Assembly: GCA_000389735.1 (NCBI GenBank)
Contig: APJY01000001.1
Span: forward strand, 372,001-436,000
Length of the DNA: 64,000 nt
Direction: 5' to 3'
From: Sulfolobales archaeon Acd1
Lineage (GTDB): Archaea; Thermoproteota; Thermoprotei_A; Sulfolobales; Sulfolobaceae
Positions 15,093 through 23,907 of this stretch are shown here, in pieces (position 1 is the first letter of the stretch; each line of letters opens with the position of its first letter). Made by a program: the position numbers and the translations under genes. The notes beneath the pieces are model-generated. The model saw only the letters and a list, made by a program, of their open reading frames with translations, was not told where the DNA came from and made no database searches.

Positions 15093-16302
15093 AGTAGACT
15101 ATAAGACCTACCAGAAGTTGAGGGAAGTCGAGGAGGAGTACAGAGAGGTTCTGGAGGACGCAATGAATTATGGGCTGTCAAACAAAACTACTTCCTTCAC
15201 CAGGATTAAGGCGGGGGTTTACAGGACTGAGAGGGAGAAGCATAAGGACTTACCGTCCCATTATATTTACACAGCTTGTGAGGACGCAAGTGAGAGGTTA
15301 GATAGCTTTGAGAAGTTGAAGAAGAGAGGTAAGGCTTACACTGATAAACCGTCAGTGAGGAAGGTCACTGTTCACCTCGATGATCATCTGTGGAGGTTCA
15401 GCCTCGATAAAATCTCGATTTCGACGAAGAAGGGCAGGGTTTCTATTTCCCCAGCCTTCCCTAAGGTCTTCTGGAGATATTACAACACGGGGTGGAGGAT
15501 TGCGAGTGAGGCCAGGTTTAGGCTATTGAAAGGTAACGTGGTGGAGTTCTACGTCGTTTTCAAGAGGGATGAGCCTAAACCTTATGAGCCTAAAGCGTTC
15601 ATTCCCGTCGACCTTAACGAGGATTCGATCTCTGTATTAGTTGATGGAAAACCGACGCTTTTAGAGACTAACACTAGGAAAATCACTCTGGGCTATGAGT
15701 ACAGGAGGAAGGCGATAACTGCTGGCAAGTCAACTAAGGTTAGGGAAGTGAGGAGGAAGTTCATGAGGCTGAGGGAGAGGGATAAGAAAGCGGACATCAG
15801 GAGGAAATTAGCTAAACTAATCGTCAAAGAGGCTTATGAAAGCAGAAGTGCAATCATCTTGGAGGACTTGCCGAGGAGGGCACCAGAGCATATGGTTAAG
15901 GATATTAAGGATAAACAGCTCAGGTTGAGGATTTACAGATCCGCGTTTTCCTCCATGAAGAACGCTATTATTGAGAAGGCTAGAGAGTTCGGCGTACCAA
16001 TACTCTTAGTCAACCCATCTTATACTTCTTCAACTTGTCCAGTTCATGGGGCGAAGGTCGTTTACCGACCCGATGGGGGCGATGCCCCAAGGGTCGGCGT
16101 TTGCGAGAAGGGGAAGGAAAGGTGGCACAGGGACGTGATTGCACTGTACAACTTAGCGAAAAGGGCTGGAGATGTGAGCCCCGTGCCGTTGGGCTCGAAG
16201 GAGTCCCATGACCCGCCTACCGTTAAGTTCGGTAGGTGGTTGAGGGCTAAGTCCCTACACTCGATCATGAATGAACGTAAAATGATTGAAATGAGAGTGT
16301 AG
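15064..16302 (+). CDS. tnpB: TnpB, RNA-guided endonuclease of the IS607 element
   Basis: TnpB proteins cut DNA matching a guide in the omega RNA from the element's right end, helping the element persist. RuvC residues are in place: Asp183 (FIPVDLNEDS), Glu267 (IILEDLP) and Asp357 (HRDVIALYNLA). The zinc finger between them is reduced: Cys325-Pro-Val-His328 and Cys347 ... His355 rather than four Cys. The last 40 codons coincide with hairpins of the presumed omega RNA. Starts at GTG 15064 or GTG 15076. 412 residues, apparently intact. Confidence 0.9.
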   Translation: MERAVKLRVKVDYKTYQKLREVEEEYREVLEDAMNYGLSNKTTSFTRIKAGVYRTEREKHKDLPSHYIYTACEDASERLDSFEKLKKRGKAYTDKPSVRKVTVHLDDHLWRFSLDKISISTKKGRVSISPAFPKVFWRYYNTGWRIASEARFRLLKGNVVEFYVVFKRDEPKPYEPKAFIPVDLNEDSISVLVDGKPTLLETNTRKITLGYEYRRKAITAGKSTKVREVRRKFMRLRERDKKADIRRKLAKLIVKEAYESRSAIILEDLPRRAPEHMVKDIKDKQLRLRIYRSAFSSMKNAIIEKAREFGVPILLVNPSYTSSTCPVHGAKVVYRPDGGDAPRVGVCEKGKERWHRDVIALYNLAKRAGDVSPVPLGSKESHDPPTVKFGRWLRAKSLHSIMNERKMIEMRV

Positions 16303-16352
16303 GGACAAACGGTCGTAGATCCAGGGCCACTCTTCACCCATCCGCCATGGGT
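16190..16352 (+). ncRNA. Putative omega RNA / right end of the IS607 element
   Basis: Three hairpins in a row cover the end of tnpB and the bases after it. CCTACCG/CGGTAGG pairs at 16216-16236. A perfect 12-base stem, GTCCCTACACTC with GAGTGTAGGGAC, spans 16251-16306. ACCCAT/ATGGGT pairs at 16336-16352. Selection for RNA structure across the coding end is the known mark of TnpB guide RNAs. The 5' end and the guide start are not defined here. Confidence 0.6.
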
Positions 16353-16427
16353 TCGCCACTCATCCCCTCAAGTTACTCTATGGGCTCTAAGCTCAGTTAA
16401 ATAAAAGGATGGGGAAAAAGCTTGGGG

Positions 16428-16796
16428 TTACTTCATTGCGGCCATCAGCTTGTTCCTCACGCTCTCGTCTAAGCTCGCGATGGCCTCTTGGGCAATCCTG
16501 TTTAACCTGTCCGCCTTCTCCTTGGGGAGCCTGGACAACGCCTTCGACCTGATCTGAAGAACTGTTTTGATCGTAGGGATGTCATAGGAGCTCAGTACCC
16601 TCAGCATGCTGTCGCACCAGCCCCTGTACTCGTCGTCGGTAGCCTTCGTGGCCAGCGCGTCCGCTATCTGGTAGATCACGTTCTCGGCTTCCTCCGGTTT
16701 CATCCTCAGGAGCATTGGGAGAATCTGCATGAGGGTTTGGTTCCTCTGGGTGTAGGGCATCCTGGCGATCTGAACCGGGTCCGGGAGGCCAGACAT
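16428..16796 (-). CDS. Conserved-looking helical protein, 122 aa, unknown
   Basis: ATG 16796 (MSGLPDPVQIARMP) is favoured over a TTG three codons earlier. The product is all-helical (MKPEEAENVIYQIADALATK, then LPKEKADRLNRIAQEAIASL) with one Cys and no membrane segment. No catalytic motif and no family recognised. Stands alone between the IS607 element and a divergent membrane-anchored gene. Confidence 0.6.
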   Translation of the reverse strand: MSGLPDPVQIARMPYTQRNQTLMQILPMLLRMKPEEAENVIYQIADALATKATDDEYRGWCDSMLRVLSSYDIPTIKTVLQIRSKALSRLPKEKADRLNRIAQEAIASLDESVRNKLMAAMK

Positions 16797-16991
16797 AGCT
16801 ATCAACGAATTTTCTCTTATACAGGTTAAAAGGCCTGTTTATTTTCGATTTGACAATTCAATTATAAATTTTTCTAATTCATGAAATTAAATTAGCTTTC
16901 CTTACGACCTGATCGTTCGTATCAGGAAAGGCCGCGTTTTATGAGATTCGGGATTTACAACCTTTTATTCGTCTGTACGCGAATAAGAGCT

Positions 16992-17507
16992 ATGAATAAG
17001 GTTCTAGTCGCGATCGGAGTAGCCCTCATATTGGTTGCTGTAGCCTACTTCGCTTACGGTTACCTATCCTCCGGCCAGGTGAACGTCTACATCCAGGACC
17101 CTGGGGGCAATCAGGCGGCGTCGAACTCCTCCTACGTGAGGATATACCTGACTGTAACCTCGATCATGCTCCACAAGGAGAACGCCACGGGGAACCCGTG
17201 GGTGACCATATCGAATGGCACCGAAACGGTTCTCCTCTCCGGGAGCCCCACCTTCCTGGCCTCAGCCAAGATACCCCCAGGGACCTACAACGAGGTGAGG
17301 CTAGTGGTGAGCTCCGCTGAGGTAGAGATAGGCGGAGTGAACGTATCCGCCACTCTGCCCAGTGCCGTGCTCAAGATCCCCATCGTCGGTTCCCTTAAGC
17401 TGAGCGGCGGTTCCAACGTTAACCTGATCATAGAGCTTCCGGGCGTGCACTACGCCAACGGGATGATAATAATCAACCCCGCCACGGAGGCTTACGTGCA
17501 GGGCTGA
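16992..17507 (+). CDS. DUF4382-domain membrane-anchored protein
   Basis: Signal anchor at residues 4-23 (VLVAIGVALILVAVAYFAYG), then a DUF4382-type beta domain: VNVYIQDPGG, YVRIYLTVTSIMLHKE, ASAKIPPGTYNEVRLVVSSA and a Leu-Lys-Ile-Pro strand. Such domains are secreted and of unknown function, often with carbohydrate-binding-like folds. ATG 16992 is chosen because a TATA-like cttttatt at 16963-16970 sits about 25 bases before it, giving a leaderless message; the longer ORF from 16941 is unlikely. Confidence 0.7.
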   Translation: MNKVLVAIGVALILVAVAYFAYGYLSSGQVNVYIQDPGGNQAASNSSYVRIYLTVTSIMLHKENATGNPWVTISNGTETVLLSGSPTFLASAKIPPGTYNEVRLVVSSAEVEIGGVNVSATLPSAVLKIPIVGSLKLSGGSNVNLIIELPGVHYANGMIIINPATEAYVQG

Positions 17508-17515
17508 AAAACTCC

Positions 17516-19486
17516 TCAGTTACTTAGCGGTGTCACGGTCACTGCTGTGGACTTGTATAGCGGAATCCTCGTTTCGGGATCCAGAACGTCACAAACGACG
17601 TAATTGACCGAGTCCAGAGAGTTGGGCATGAAGGCGATTCCCTTCTTCAGGCCCTCCATTTTTCTGGCCTTGACCCTAGCCTCTCCGCACCGGCTCCTCA
17701 CCAGGACCTCCTGGCCCTCCCTTATCCCGAGCTCCCTCATGTCCTCAGGGTTAAGGTAGATCGCCTCCTCTATTTCCCCCATATATCTCGAGAGGGAGTC
17801 CGTGTTGTAGTGCGTCACTACCCTTCCTGTAATGAGTACCAGACCATTGCCCCTCCTATCTATTTCCCTGTACTCGACGGGAACGAAGTGCGCTAAACCG
17901 TCCTTCGTCAGGAACTTCTCCGAGTACAACACGAGCTCACCGTTGGGATACCTGCTGTTCTTGGAGTGATCCATCACGTCCGCTAAACTGAGCTTGGAGT
18001 AAAGCGGTACTACCTCCTTCATCTCCTCGAAGACCTCCTTAGGATCCCTACTAGTCCTCAATCCGAGCCTCTCGCCCAAGTCCGCGAGGACGAAGAGGGT
18101 TTGCCTCGCCTCCCCGGGGGGATCGACGGCCTTGAACCTCCACTTCACCAACCTATCCAAAGACGTCACCGAACCCTCGCTCTCCGCCCACATCGCTACG
18201 GGGAGCACGTAGTGGGCCAGCTCGGCGGTCTCCGTCATGTAGGCGTCTAAAACCACCAACAGGTCGAGCTCCCTAAGCCTCCGGATCACCTTCGCCTTGT
18301 TGGGCATGCTGTGGGCCACGTTGAAGTTCACGAGTATCATCGCCCTGACGCTGTTGTCATTGAGCAAGGCGTCGGTTACGGTTAGGCCCCTCTCCAAAGG
18401 CACCGGAAAGCCCCAAATCCTGGAGAGCCTCTCCGCGTTCTCAGGAGTTAAAGGCCCGTTGGGTAGCTGCCAGGGCTTGAGAAGGTCTCCCGAGCCCTGG
18501 ACGTTCGACTGGCCCCTGTAAACTATAGGCCCAGCGCCACTGAAGCCCACGTTCCCGGTGAGGAGCATTAGGTTCAAGTAGGCCCTGACCGCGTCGACTC
18601 CCCCTCCCTCGCTTAAGCCTAGACCCCAAGAGAAGATCACGCCCTTCTGGGATATCAGCTCGGCGAACTCGATTATCTTACCCTTCGGCACGCCCGTTAC
18701 CTTCTCGGCTTCCTCGATGGTATACTTGGAGACCACTCTAACGTAATCCTCGAAGCCCTTCGTCCTCTTCATAACGAACTCCTTATCGTAGAGGTCGTTC
18801 TGTATCAGGTAGTTCGCCACGGTGTTGTAGAGGTAAACGTCAGTCCCCTGGTTCACCTGGAGGAAGAGGGTGGCGTATCTCGCTGTCTTCGTGAAGACTG
18901 GGTCTATGACCACTACCTTGGCTCCCCTCTCCTTCGCCTTTAGGAGGTAGTCCACCAGGACCGGGTGGCTCTCCGTTAACTGCTCCCCAGCTATCACGAT
19001 CACCTTAGCGTTGACCATTTCCTCAACCGAGGTTCCCGAGGCCCCTACACCTACCGTCTCCCTGAGCGCGGTGGCTGAAGGCTCGTGGCAGACCCTGGCA
19101 CAGGAGTCCACGTTGTTGCTCCCCAAGAACCTGACCAGTTTGGACATCAGGTAAACCTCTTCCAGGGTGTTCTGACAGCCCCCGTAGATCGCTATGGCTT
19201 TACCGCCGTATCTCTCCCGGATCTCCTTGATCTTGTCGGCTATTTCGTTCAGAGCTTCGTCCCATGAGACTTCGACGAAAGAGCCTCCGACCCTCTTCAA
19301 GGGCTTAGTTAGCCTGCTTGGTAAGTAGAGCGACTTGTGGGCTGAAGCTCCTTTGCCGCAGACTTTGCCCTTGCTTAAAACGTGGTTCCTGTTGGGGATA
19401 ACCCTAACGACCTTGCCGCCCTCCACGTCGAGGAGTAAGCCACAACCGACCCCACAGTAGGGGCAAATGGACGGAACGAGGGGCAT
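17516..19486 (-). CDS. Formate-dehydrogenase-like molybdopterin oxidoreductase
   Basis: A 656-residue member of the DMSO-reductase superfamily, closest in look to FdhF/NarB/NasC cytoplasmic enzymes. A [4Fe-4S] cluster is bound by Cys8, Cys11, Cys15 and Cys43. The active site reads SCARVCHEPS, with Cys133 in the position that is selenocysteine or Cys in formate dehydrogenases, and His134 beside it. No Tat signal, so it is cytoplasmic. The C-terminal cofactor domain is complete (LITGRVVTHYNTDSLSRYMG). No electron-transfer subunit or FdhD lies next to it, so the partner is unknown. Formate oxidation is likely, nitrate reduction less so. Confidence 0.75.
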   Translation of the reverse strand: MPLVPSICPYCGVGCGLLLDVEGGKVVRVIPNRNHVLSKGKVCGKGASAHKSLYLPSRLTKPLKRVGGSFVEVSWDEALNEIADKIKEIRERYGGKAIAIYGGCQNTLEEVYLMSKLVRFLGSNNVDSCARVCHEPSATALRETVGVGASGTSVEEMVNAKVIVIAGEQLTESHPVLVDYLLKAKERGAKVVVIDPVFTKTARYATLFLQVNQGTDVYLYNTVANYLIQNDLYDKEFVMKRTKGFEDYVRVVSKYTIEEAEKVTGVPKGKIIEFAELISQKGVIFSWGLGLSEGGGVDAVRAYLNLMLLTGNVGFSGAGPIVYRGQSNVQGSGDLLKPWQLPNGPLTPENAERLSRIWGFPVPLERGLTVTDALLNDNSVRAMILVNFNVAHSMPNKAKVIRRLRELDLLVVLDAYMTETAELAHYVLPVAMWAESEGSVTSLDRLVKWRFKAVDPPGEARQTLFVLADLGERLGLRTSRDPKEVFEEMKEVVPLYSKLSLADVMDHSKNSRYPNGELVLYSEKFLTKDGLAHFVPVEYREIDRRGNGLVLITGRVVTHYNTDSLSRYMGEIEEAIYLNPEDMRELGIREGQEVLVRSRCGEARVKARKMEGLKKGIAFMPNSLDSVNYVVCDVLDPETRIPLYKSTAVTVTPLSN

Positions 19487-19663
19487 AAGCTCACTTCACC
19501 TATATTATTGGTTGTGCTCTTAAAGTAATAATTCATAACTTTAAGCTTTCAATTACTAAGTAATGAATTTCATATACCAGGTTGTTCTTGTTAATGGACC
19601 GCCGAACCTCAAACTCGTAAACGGCTGATCGGTTGTTAATCACACCTATTACTAGAACTCCCT

Positions 19664-20221
19664 TCAAGTTGTCGGCACTCCAGTGAAGGTATACCCGATC
19701 CTGAACCAGTACCCGTTAGCCTGATACAACACCCAAACGACTAATATGTCGTTGCTATTAGTTCCATTGACCACCACAGTTACTGGCGTGTTAACAGGCA
19801 CGGTGTAAGCCGTTAAGCTACCGGCCATCTGCTGCCCGTTGAGGTCGTATAACTGATTTATCGTGAGCGTTTTAGCCTGAACACCGTTGGGCAGGTAAAC
19901 CCGGAACTTAGGGGTAGAGGTGGGGCCGATTATCCCGACTGAGGGCTCGAGGTACTGCGGGGCAGGGAAGACGAATATCGAGACGTTGCCCGAGAGCGAG
20001 GGGTTGTAGAACTCTATCACCGCGCTCCCCACCCCACTACTATTGACTAGGAGAGGACCCACGGAGATCGAGGAAGAGGAAGCGATTGTTGAAGCCACCT
20101 GTTGACCTATAGCGAAGGTCTCCTGGGGGATCAGTACGCTCGTCACGAAGGCGAATACTACGAGGCCGATTATTAGTGCCGCTATCACAAGTAGGAAGTC
20201 GTCTACGGCAAGCGAACCCAC
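19664..20221 (-). CDS. Pilin- or archaellin-like secreted protein, 185 aa
   Basis: Short charged N-terminus (MGSLAVDDF) followed by a hydrophobic helix (LLVIAALIIGLVVFAFVTSV) and then a beta-rich, Ser/Thr/Asn-rich body. This is the layout of type IV pilins and FlaF/FlaG-like proteins, though no perfect class III signal peptidase site (Lys/Arg-Gly before the helix) is present. GTG 20221 is the start. No pilus assembly ATPase or membrane platform gene is nearby. Could also be a single-helix-anchored surface protein. Confidence 0.5.
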   Translation of the reverse strand: MGSLAVDDFLLVIAALIIGLVVFAFVTSVLIPQETFAIGQQVASTIASSSSISVGPLLVNSSGVGSAVIEFYNPSLSGNVSIFVFPAPQYLEPSVGIIGPTSTPKFRVYLPNGVQAKTLTINQLYDLNGQQMAGSLTAYTVPVNTPVTVVVNGTNSNDILVVWVLYQANGYWFRIGYTFTGVPTT

Positions 20222-20405
20222 GGTTCGTCTATATATAGCTTGTGTCGAACGTAAAAATAATTTTTCCTTATGCTGGCTTCAAGTCGACAGATGTGGAGAT
20301 CTCAGTTGTTGCCATTGTGCTTATCAGCGTCACGGTAGCACTAGCCTGCCTAACCCGTTTTCCCCTTCACAGTTACTTGAAGGCGGCTAGGGCGTAAAGG
20401 CTTCC

Positions 20406-21065
20406 TTAAATAAGCTCCCTTATCCGAGGGCACAACTCGAGGTCTTTATAGTAGTGAACTTCTCTTCCCACTAACCTGAAGCTCCTTATTTCCACCTCTA
20501 CGCCCTCCTTTAGGGCCCTCAGGAAGGCCTCGGAGAACCTCCTGTCCGTCTCGAAGTTCGGTGAGAAACAGTAAGCGTCGGGCCTCATGACGAGGATAAG
20601 CACCTTCGCCCGGTAACCCCTCATAACTAAACTCGTTAATTCTTCGACGTGTTTCCTTCCCCTCTCCGTCGGTGCGTCCGGGAACAGCGCAACGCCCTCT
20701 TTAACTAAGGTGCATCCCTTCACCTCAACGAAGGTGTCACCGTACCTGAAGTCTATCCTGCTGTTCCCGACCTTCACCTCGGCCTCCACGTCCTCCGGCA
20801 GGAACTTCCTCGCTATTGAAGCGTGTATACTCGAGTCCGTTATGGCCCAGTCGGAGCCCGTCCAAGCGGCTGTGAACTGGCAGTCAGTCCTCCTTTTACC
20901 TTCAGCCTTCCTGACCAGGATCCTGTTACCTGGGAATATGAGTTCGGGGAGCCTCCCGGGGTCGTGGAGGTGGCATCTCCTCCCGGACTCGGTAATTACT
21001 AGGAACCTGTTGGGCCTCTCCCTAACCCTCTCCTCCCAGAGCTCGGGGAACTCGTAGACCTTCAA
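20406..21065 (-). CDS. sfsA: SfsA-family nuclease/DNA-binding protein
   Basis: The C-terminal nuclease-like domain has the family signature: VEVKGCTLVKEGVALFPDAP, then TERGRKHVEEL. Upstream are the OB-fold start (LHDPGRLPELIFPGNRILVR) and IDFRYGD, with the acidic pair expected of the restriction-endonuclease-like fold. 219 residues, close to the usual 230. TTG 21065 is the start; ATGs are absent from the fold's beginning. The physiological role in archaea is not established. Twenty bases downstream of the thiamine-diphosphate enzyme gene and read the same way. Confidence 0.85.
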   Translation of the reverse strand: MKVYEFPELWEERVRERPNRFLVITESGRRCHLHDPGRLPELIFPGNRILVRKAEGKRRTDCQFTAAWTGSDWAITDSSIHASIARKFLPEDVEAEVKVGNSRIDFRYGDTFVEVKGCTLVKEGVALFPDAPTERGRKHVEELTSLVMRGYRAKVLILVMRPDAYCFSPNFETDRRFSEAFLRALKEGVEVEIRSFRLVGREVHYYKDLELCPRIRELI

Positions 21066-21084
21066 GGCGCTTATCCCCTAAAAG

Positions 21085-22575
21085 CTACTCTATCACCCTG
21101 ACCGCGGCGTTCCTCAGCTTCATGGCCTGTTCTACGGCCTGAACCGCCTCCTCCCGGCCCTTGGCCTCGAAGTAGGGGATCTTGGCCGAGCTGAAGAGCC
21201 CGCTGAGGTCTAACCTCTCGAGCTTAGCGGTTTGGGGCTCGTAACCGTAGAACCTCTCGAACTCCCTGGCGACGCTCCCCCACTTGGCGTCGTCGAAGAT
21301 TATCAACAGGTTCTCGCTCTTCCTAGCGACGTAAATCACCGACTCCGGGGAGGACAGGTAGAAGGACCCGTCCCCCGTAACGGCTGCCGCCTTCCTGCCT
21401 GTAGAGAGGTAGTAGCCTATTGAGGCTCCCCAGGCCCAGCCCAGGTGATCCGCCCCCAGGTCGCCGAAGTAGGTCCCGAACTCACCCTTCGTCACGCACC
21501 TCCTGTCCAGCTGATACTCGTTGAACACGGTTAACCCCGAGGAGCTCAGGACCTTAGCTACCTCGCACCTTACGCTCCTGTTGCTCTCCCTGAACCTCTC
21601 CAGCTCCTCCCTCTTCGCTTCGGCCCAGGCCTTATCTTGTTCCTTGAGCTTCAGCCTCGCCAGGAACTCCTCGGGGACGGACTGCACGCAGAGGTCGCAG
21701 TCGAAGTCGTGGTTCTCTATTAGGAAGTAGAGCGGGTCCGGGTCGACCCAGACCTTCACTCCCTCCCTTCCTTCTCCCACCCAAGGGGCCTCATGCTCGA
21801 CTATCACGTAACCCTCCGCGTCCTTCACGGTCAAGGCGGAGAGCCTGCCGTCGCCCGGGTAGTTAACCCTCTCCCCCACGGGGTTCTCCACGGGGGTGCC
21901 GAAGGTTTCGGCGAAAGCCCTTAACGCCTCGTATGCCTCCCTCCTCCTCCCCGCTCTGTAGGTTATTACAGCCACCCTGGAGAGCCTCGAGAGGATCTCC
22001 TTAGCCCTATCAATCGCCTTACTCGAGGCCCCCGGGTAGTAGGGTGACTTCCTGGAGTCGTCCTCTATCCGCATAGTCAAGAGGTCCCTCCTGAAGGTCA
22101 CGATTACAGGGCCCTGAGGCTCACTCAGGGCGATAGCTAACGCCCTCTCGAGTTTGGCGAGGGGCTTGTCGTCGTCCAACCTCACAGTCCTCTTGGCGGG
22201 GACCTCGGGGATCCTAACGTCCGCAGCGTAGTGGACCCTCAAGGTCCTCGAGAAGTCGCCCGACGTCCTCGGCTGTTCCCCGGCCAAGACCAGAAGGGGG
22301 ATCCTGGAAGTCAAAGCGTTGAGCAGGATTCCGGAAGCGTTCAGGAGCCCCGGGACGTTGTGGACTAAAACTACCCCTAACTTTCCACCTAAGGACTCCC
22401 CCACGGCCATGGAAGCCGCGACCAACTCGTGGGGGACAATGACCAGGGAGACCCCCTGTGAGGTCTCGAACTCCTTCATCAGCGTGACGTGATCCGTGCC
22501 CAACACCGCGTAGACCCTCTCAACTCCCCACCTCCTGAGCTTCTCCAGCATCGCTTTGCCGAGCGATTGGGCCAT
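21085..22575 (-). CDS. Thiamine-diphosphate-dependent enzyme, acetolactate-synthase-like
   Basis: Three-domain ThDP enzyme of about 496 residues, like acetolactate synthase, benzoylformate decarboxylase and relatives. The N-terminal PYR domain holds the catalytic Glu region (VPHELVAASMAVGESLGG). The C-terminal PP domain has GDGSFYLSSPES followed by LLIIFDDAKWG. The usual metal-binding Asn pair (NN-x-x-x-G) is replaced by Asp-Asp, which makes true acetolactate synthase less certain. Shorter than ALS (about 560), with a reduced middle domain. The reaction remains unknown; a 2-keto acid decarboxylase is possible. Confidence 0.65.
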   Translation of the reverse strand: MAQSLGKAMLEKLRRWGVERVYAVLGTDHVTLMKEFETSQGVSLVIVPHELVAASMAVGESLGGKLGVVLVHNVPGLLNASGILLNALTSRIPLLVLAGEQPRTSGDFSRTLRVHYAADVRIPEVPAKRTVRLDDDKPLAKLERALAIALSEPQGPVIVTFRRDLLTMRIEDDSRKSPYYPGASSKAIDRAKEILSRLSRVAVITYRAGRRREAYEALRAFAETFGTPVENPVGERVNYPGDGRLSALTVKDAEGYVIVEHEAPWVGEGREGVKVWVDPDPLYFLIENHDFDCDLCVQSVPEEFLARLKLKEQDKAWAEAKREELERFRESNRSVRCEVAKVLSSSGLTVFNEYQLDRRCVTKGEFGTYFGDLGADHLGWAWGASIGYYLSTGRKAAAVTGDGSFYLSSPESVIYVARKSENLLIIFDDAKWGSVAREFERFYGYEPQTAKLERLDLSGLFSSAKIPYFEAKGREEAVQAVEQAMKLRNAAVRVIE

Positions 22576-22653
22576 TACTGCCTCAAAGTTAGGCTAGTGC
22601 TTTAAAAGTGGGGCGTGGGGAAAGTTTAAAAAGTATAAGCTAATTTAAACCCG

Positions 22654-23202
22654 ATGTCCAAAGTCCTAGAAAGGGAGGACAGACAGGCGAAGTTCCTGGG
22701 CGAGCTCCAGGCCTTGGTTAAAGAGATAGAGAACTCGACCGAAGACCTGAAGGTAGTCGCCTTCATGGAGTACACCGCGCCTCCGGAAACGGTCAAGCCG
22801 AAGGTCATCAAGTTCTCGAAAGTACTGGAGCTCCTGAGGAAGTTGGCTGAGAGGAACGACGTTCAGGAAGGGGTATCGAAGGTCATGTTCTACTCCCCTA
22901 CCACGGGGAGGAGCAGGGGACTTACGCCCTCGATGATGGCGGGCTTCCAGTACATAAAGCCCGGAGTTGCCACCAAGCCCCACTCGCACAACATGGCCTC
23001 CATTTACTTGGTGGTCAAGGGTAAGGGCTACTCGATAATTGACGGCAAGAGGTACGACTGGGAGCAGGGTGACGTCTTCGTTGTACCCGCGAACGCCGTT
23101 CACAGCCACGTGAACACGGGCGAGGAGGAGGCCATACTCTTCGACGTCACCGACTCTGGGCTATTGGAGAACCTGGGCGTACTCGAGTTCAAGGAGGATT
23201 GA
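22654..23202 (+). CDS. Cupin-domain protein, gentisate-dioxygenase-like fold
   Basis: The first 70 residues are helical; the cupin barrel follows. Motif one is [20 protein letters not shown]: two His are present, the usual Glu is missing. Motif two is [16 protein letters not shown] with the third His. A three-His metal site is typical of cupin dioxygenases such as gentisate 1,2-dioxygenase, although this protein has one cupin, not two. ATG 22654 follows a TATA-like tttaaaaag. Convergent with the Mo-pterin gene that ends two bases away. Substrate unknown. Confidence 0.65.
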   Translation: MSKVLEREDRQAKFLGELQALVKEIENSTEDLKVVAFMEYTAPPETVKPKVIKFSKVLELLRKLAERNDVQEGVSKVMFYSPTTGRSRGLTPSMMAGFQYIKPGVATKPHSHNMASIYLVVKGKGYSIIDGKRYDWEQGDVFVVPANAVHSHVNTGEEEAILFDVTDSGLLENLGVLEFKED

Positions 23203-23204
23203 AA

Positions 23205-23798
23205 CTAGAGGATGGGCCTCCTCGACATCCCCTCGTGACTCATTCCCTCGTTTTTGAACCTCTCCTCCAGAAAGACGTTGCCCCTCTCGTGATAACCCCT
23301 CTCTTCCCAGAACCCGTCCACGTAATCCTTCCTGAACTCTATTTCGGTCAACCACTTCGCGCTCTTCCAGGCGTATAGGTGGGGAATAATGGGCCTGGCC
23401 GGAAACCCTTCCTTCAGCTCGAGCCTTCTTCCGTTTATCCTCAGGGCGATTACGGAGTCCTCGTGTAGGGCGTCCTCAATGGGGACTACTGAACCGTATC
23501 CGTCCAGTGACTTGAAGAGAACCCACTTAGCTTCCTTACTGACTCCCGCCAGCTCAGCCAGCCTCCTTATTTTTACCCCCTCCCACTCCACGTCCTTAAC
23601 GCTCCACCCAGTGACGCAGTGGAAGCCCCTAACGTAACGCGTGTCTATCATCCTCTCCAGCTCCTCGTAAGTGAACTCCGAAGGTCTCTCGACGAGACCG
23701 GACACTCTCAGCCTCCAGGAGCTAATGTCGACCCTCGGGACGCCCAAGGCCGCGTAATAGATGAACTTCTTCACGTAGTGCTGGTTGGGGGGATCCAC
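23205..23798 (-). CDS. Sulfite-oxidase-fold molybdopterin oxidoreductase (MsrP/YedY-like)
   Basis: A 197-residue single-domain Mo enzyme. The molybdenum-binding Cys is in [18 protein letters not shown], the canonical SUOX/MsrP context. It is followed by [19 protein letters not shown], the conserved cofactor loop, and the terminal [12 protein letters not shown]. No dimerisation domain and no Tat signal, so it is a minimal cytoplasmic form. Related enzymes oxidise sulfite or reduce methionine sulfoxide; which applies here is unknown. GTG 23798 is the start. Confidence 0.8.
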   Translation of the reverse strand: MDPPNQHYVKKFIYYAALGVPRVDISSWRLRVSGLVERPSEFTYEELERMIDTRYVRGFHCVTGWSVKDVEWEGVKIRRLAELAGVSKEAKWVLFKSLDGYGSVVPIEDALHEDSVIALRINGRRLELKEGFPARPIIPHLYAWKSAKWLTEIEFRKDYVDGFWEERGYHERGNVFLEERFKNEGMSHEGMSRRPIL

Positions 23799-23907
23799 AG
23801 GAGTTCGCGGGAAACCCCTCTAATAAGCGGGAGTTTAATCTTCTAAAAATTAAAGGAAAAGACACAGGAAGGGATTAAATCCGGCTCGTCTTGCCTAAGT
23901 AGTCTTC

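Larger units (their letters stand above)
14404..16352 (+). mobile_element. IS607-family insertion sequence
   Basis: A two-gene element: serine resolvase (tnpA-type) and TnpB in overlapping frames, followed by a right end rich in hairpins. Both reading frames are intact, so it may still move. IS607 elements have no terminal inverted repeats and make no target duplication, so the ends are estimates: the left lies in the AT-rich gap after the glycosyltransferase and the right just past the last hairpin at 16352. Confidence 0.75.

Noticed and set aside
17516-19486. Formate dehydrogenase with selenocysteine
   Set aside because: The position is a plain Cys codon; no in-frame TGA is present.
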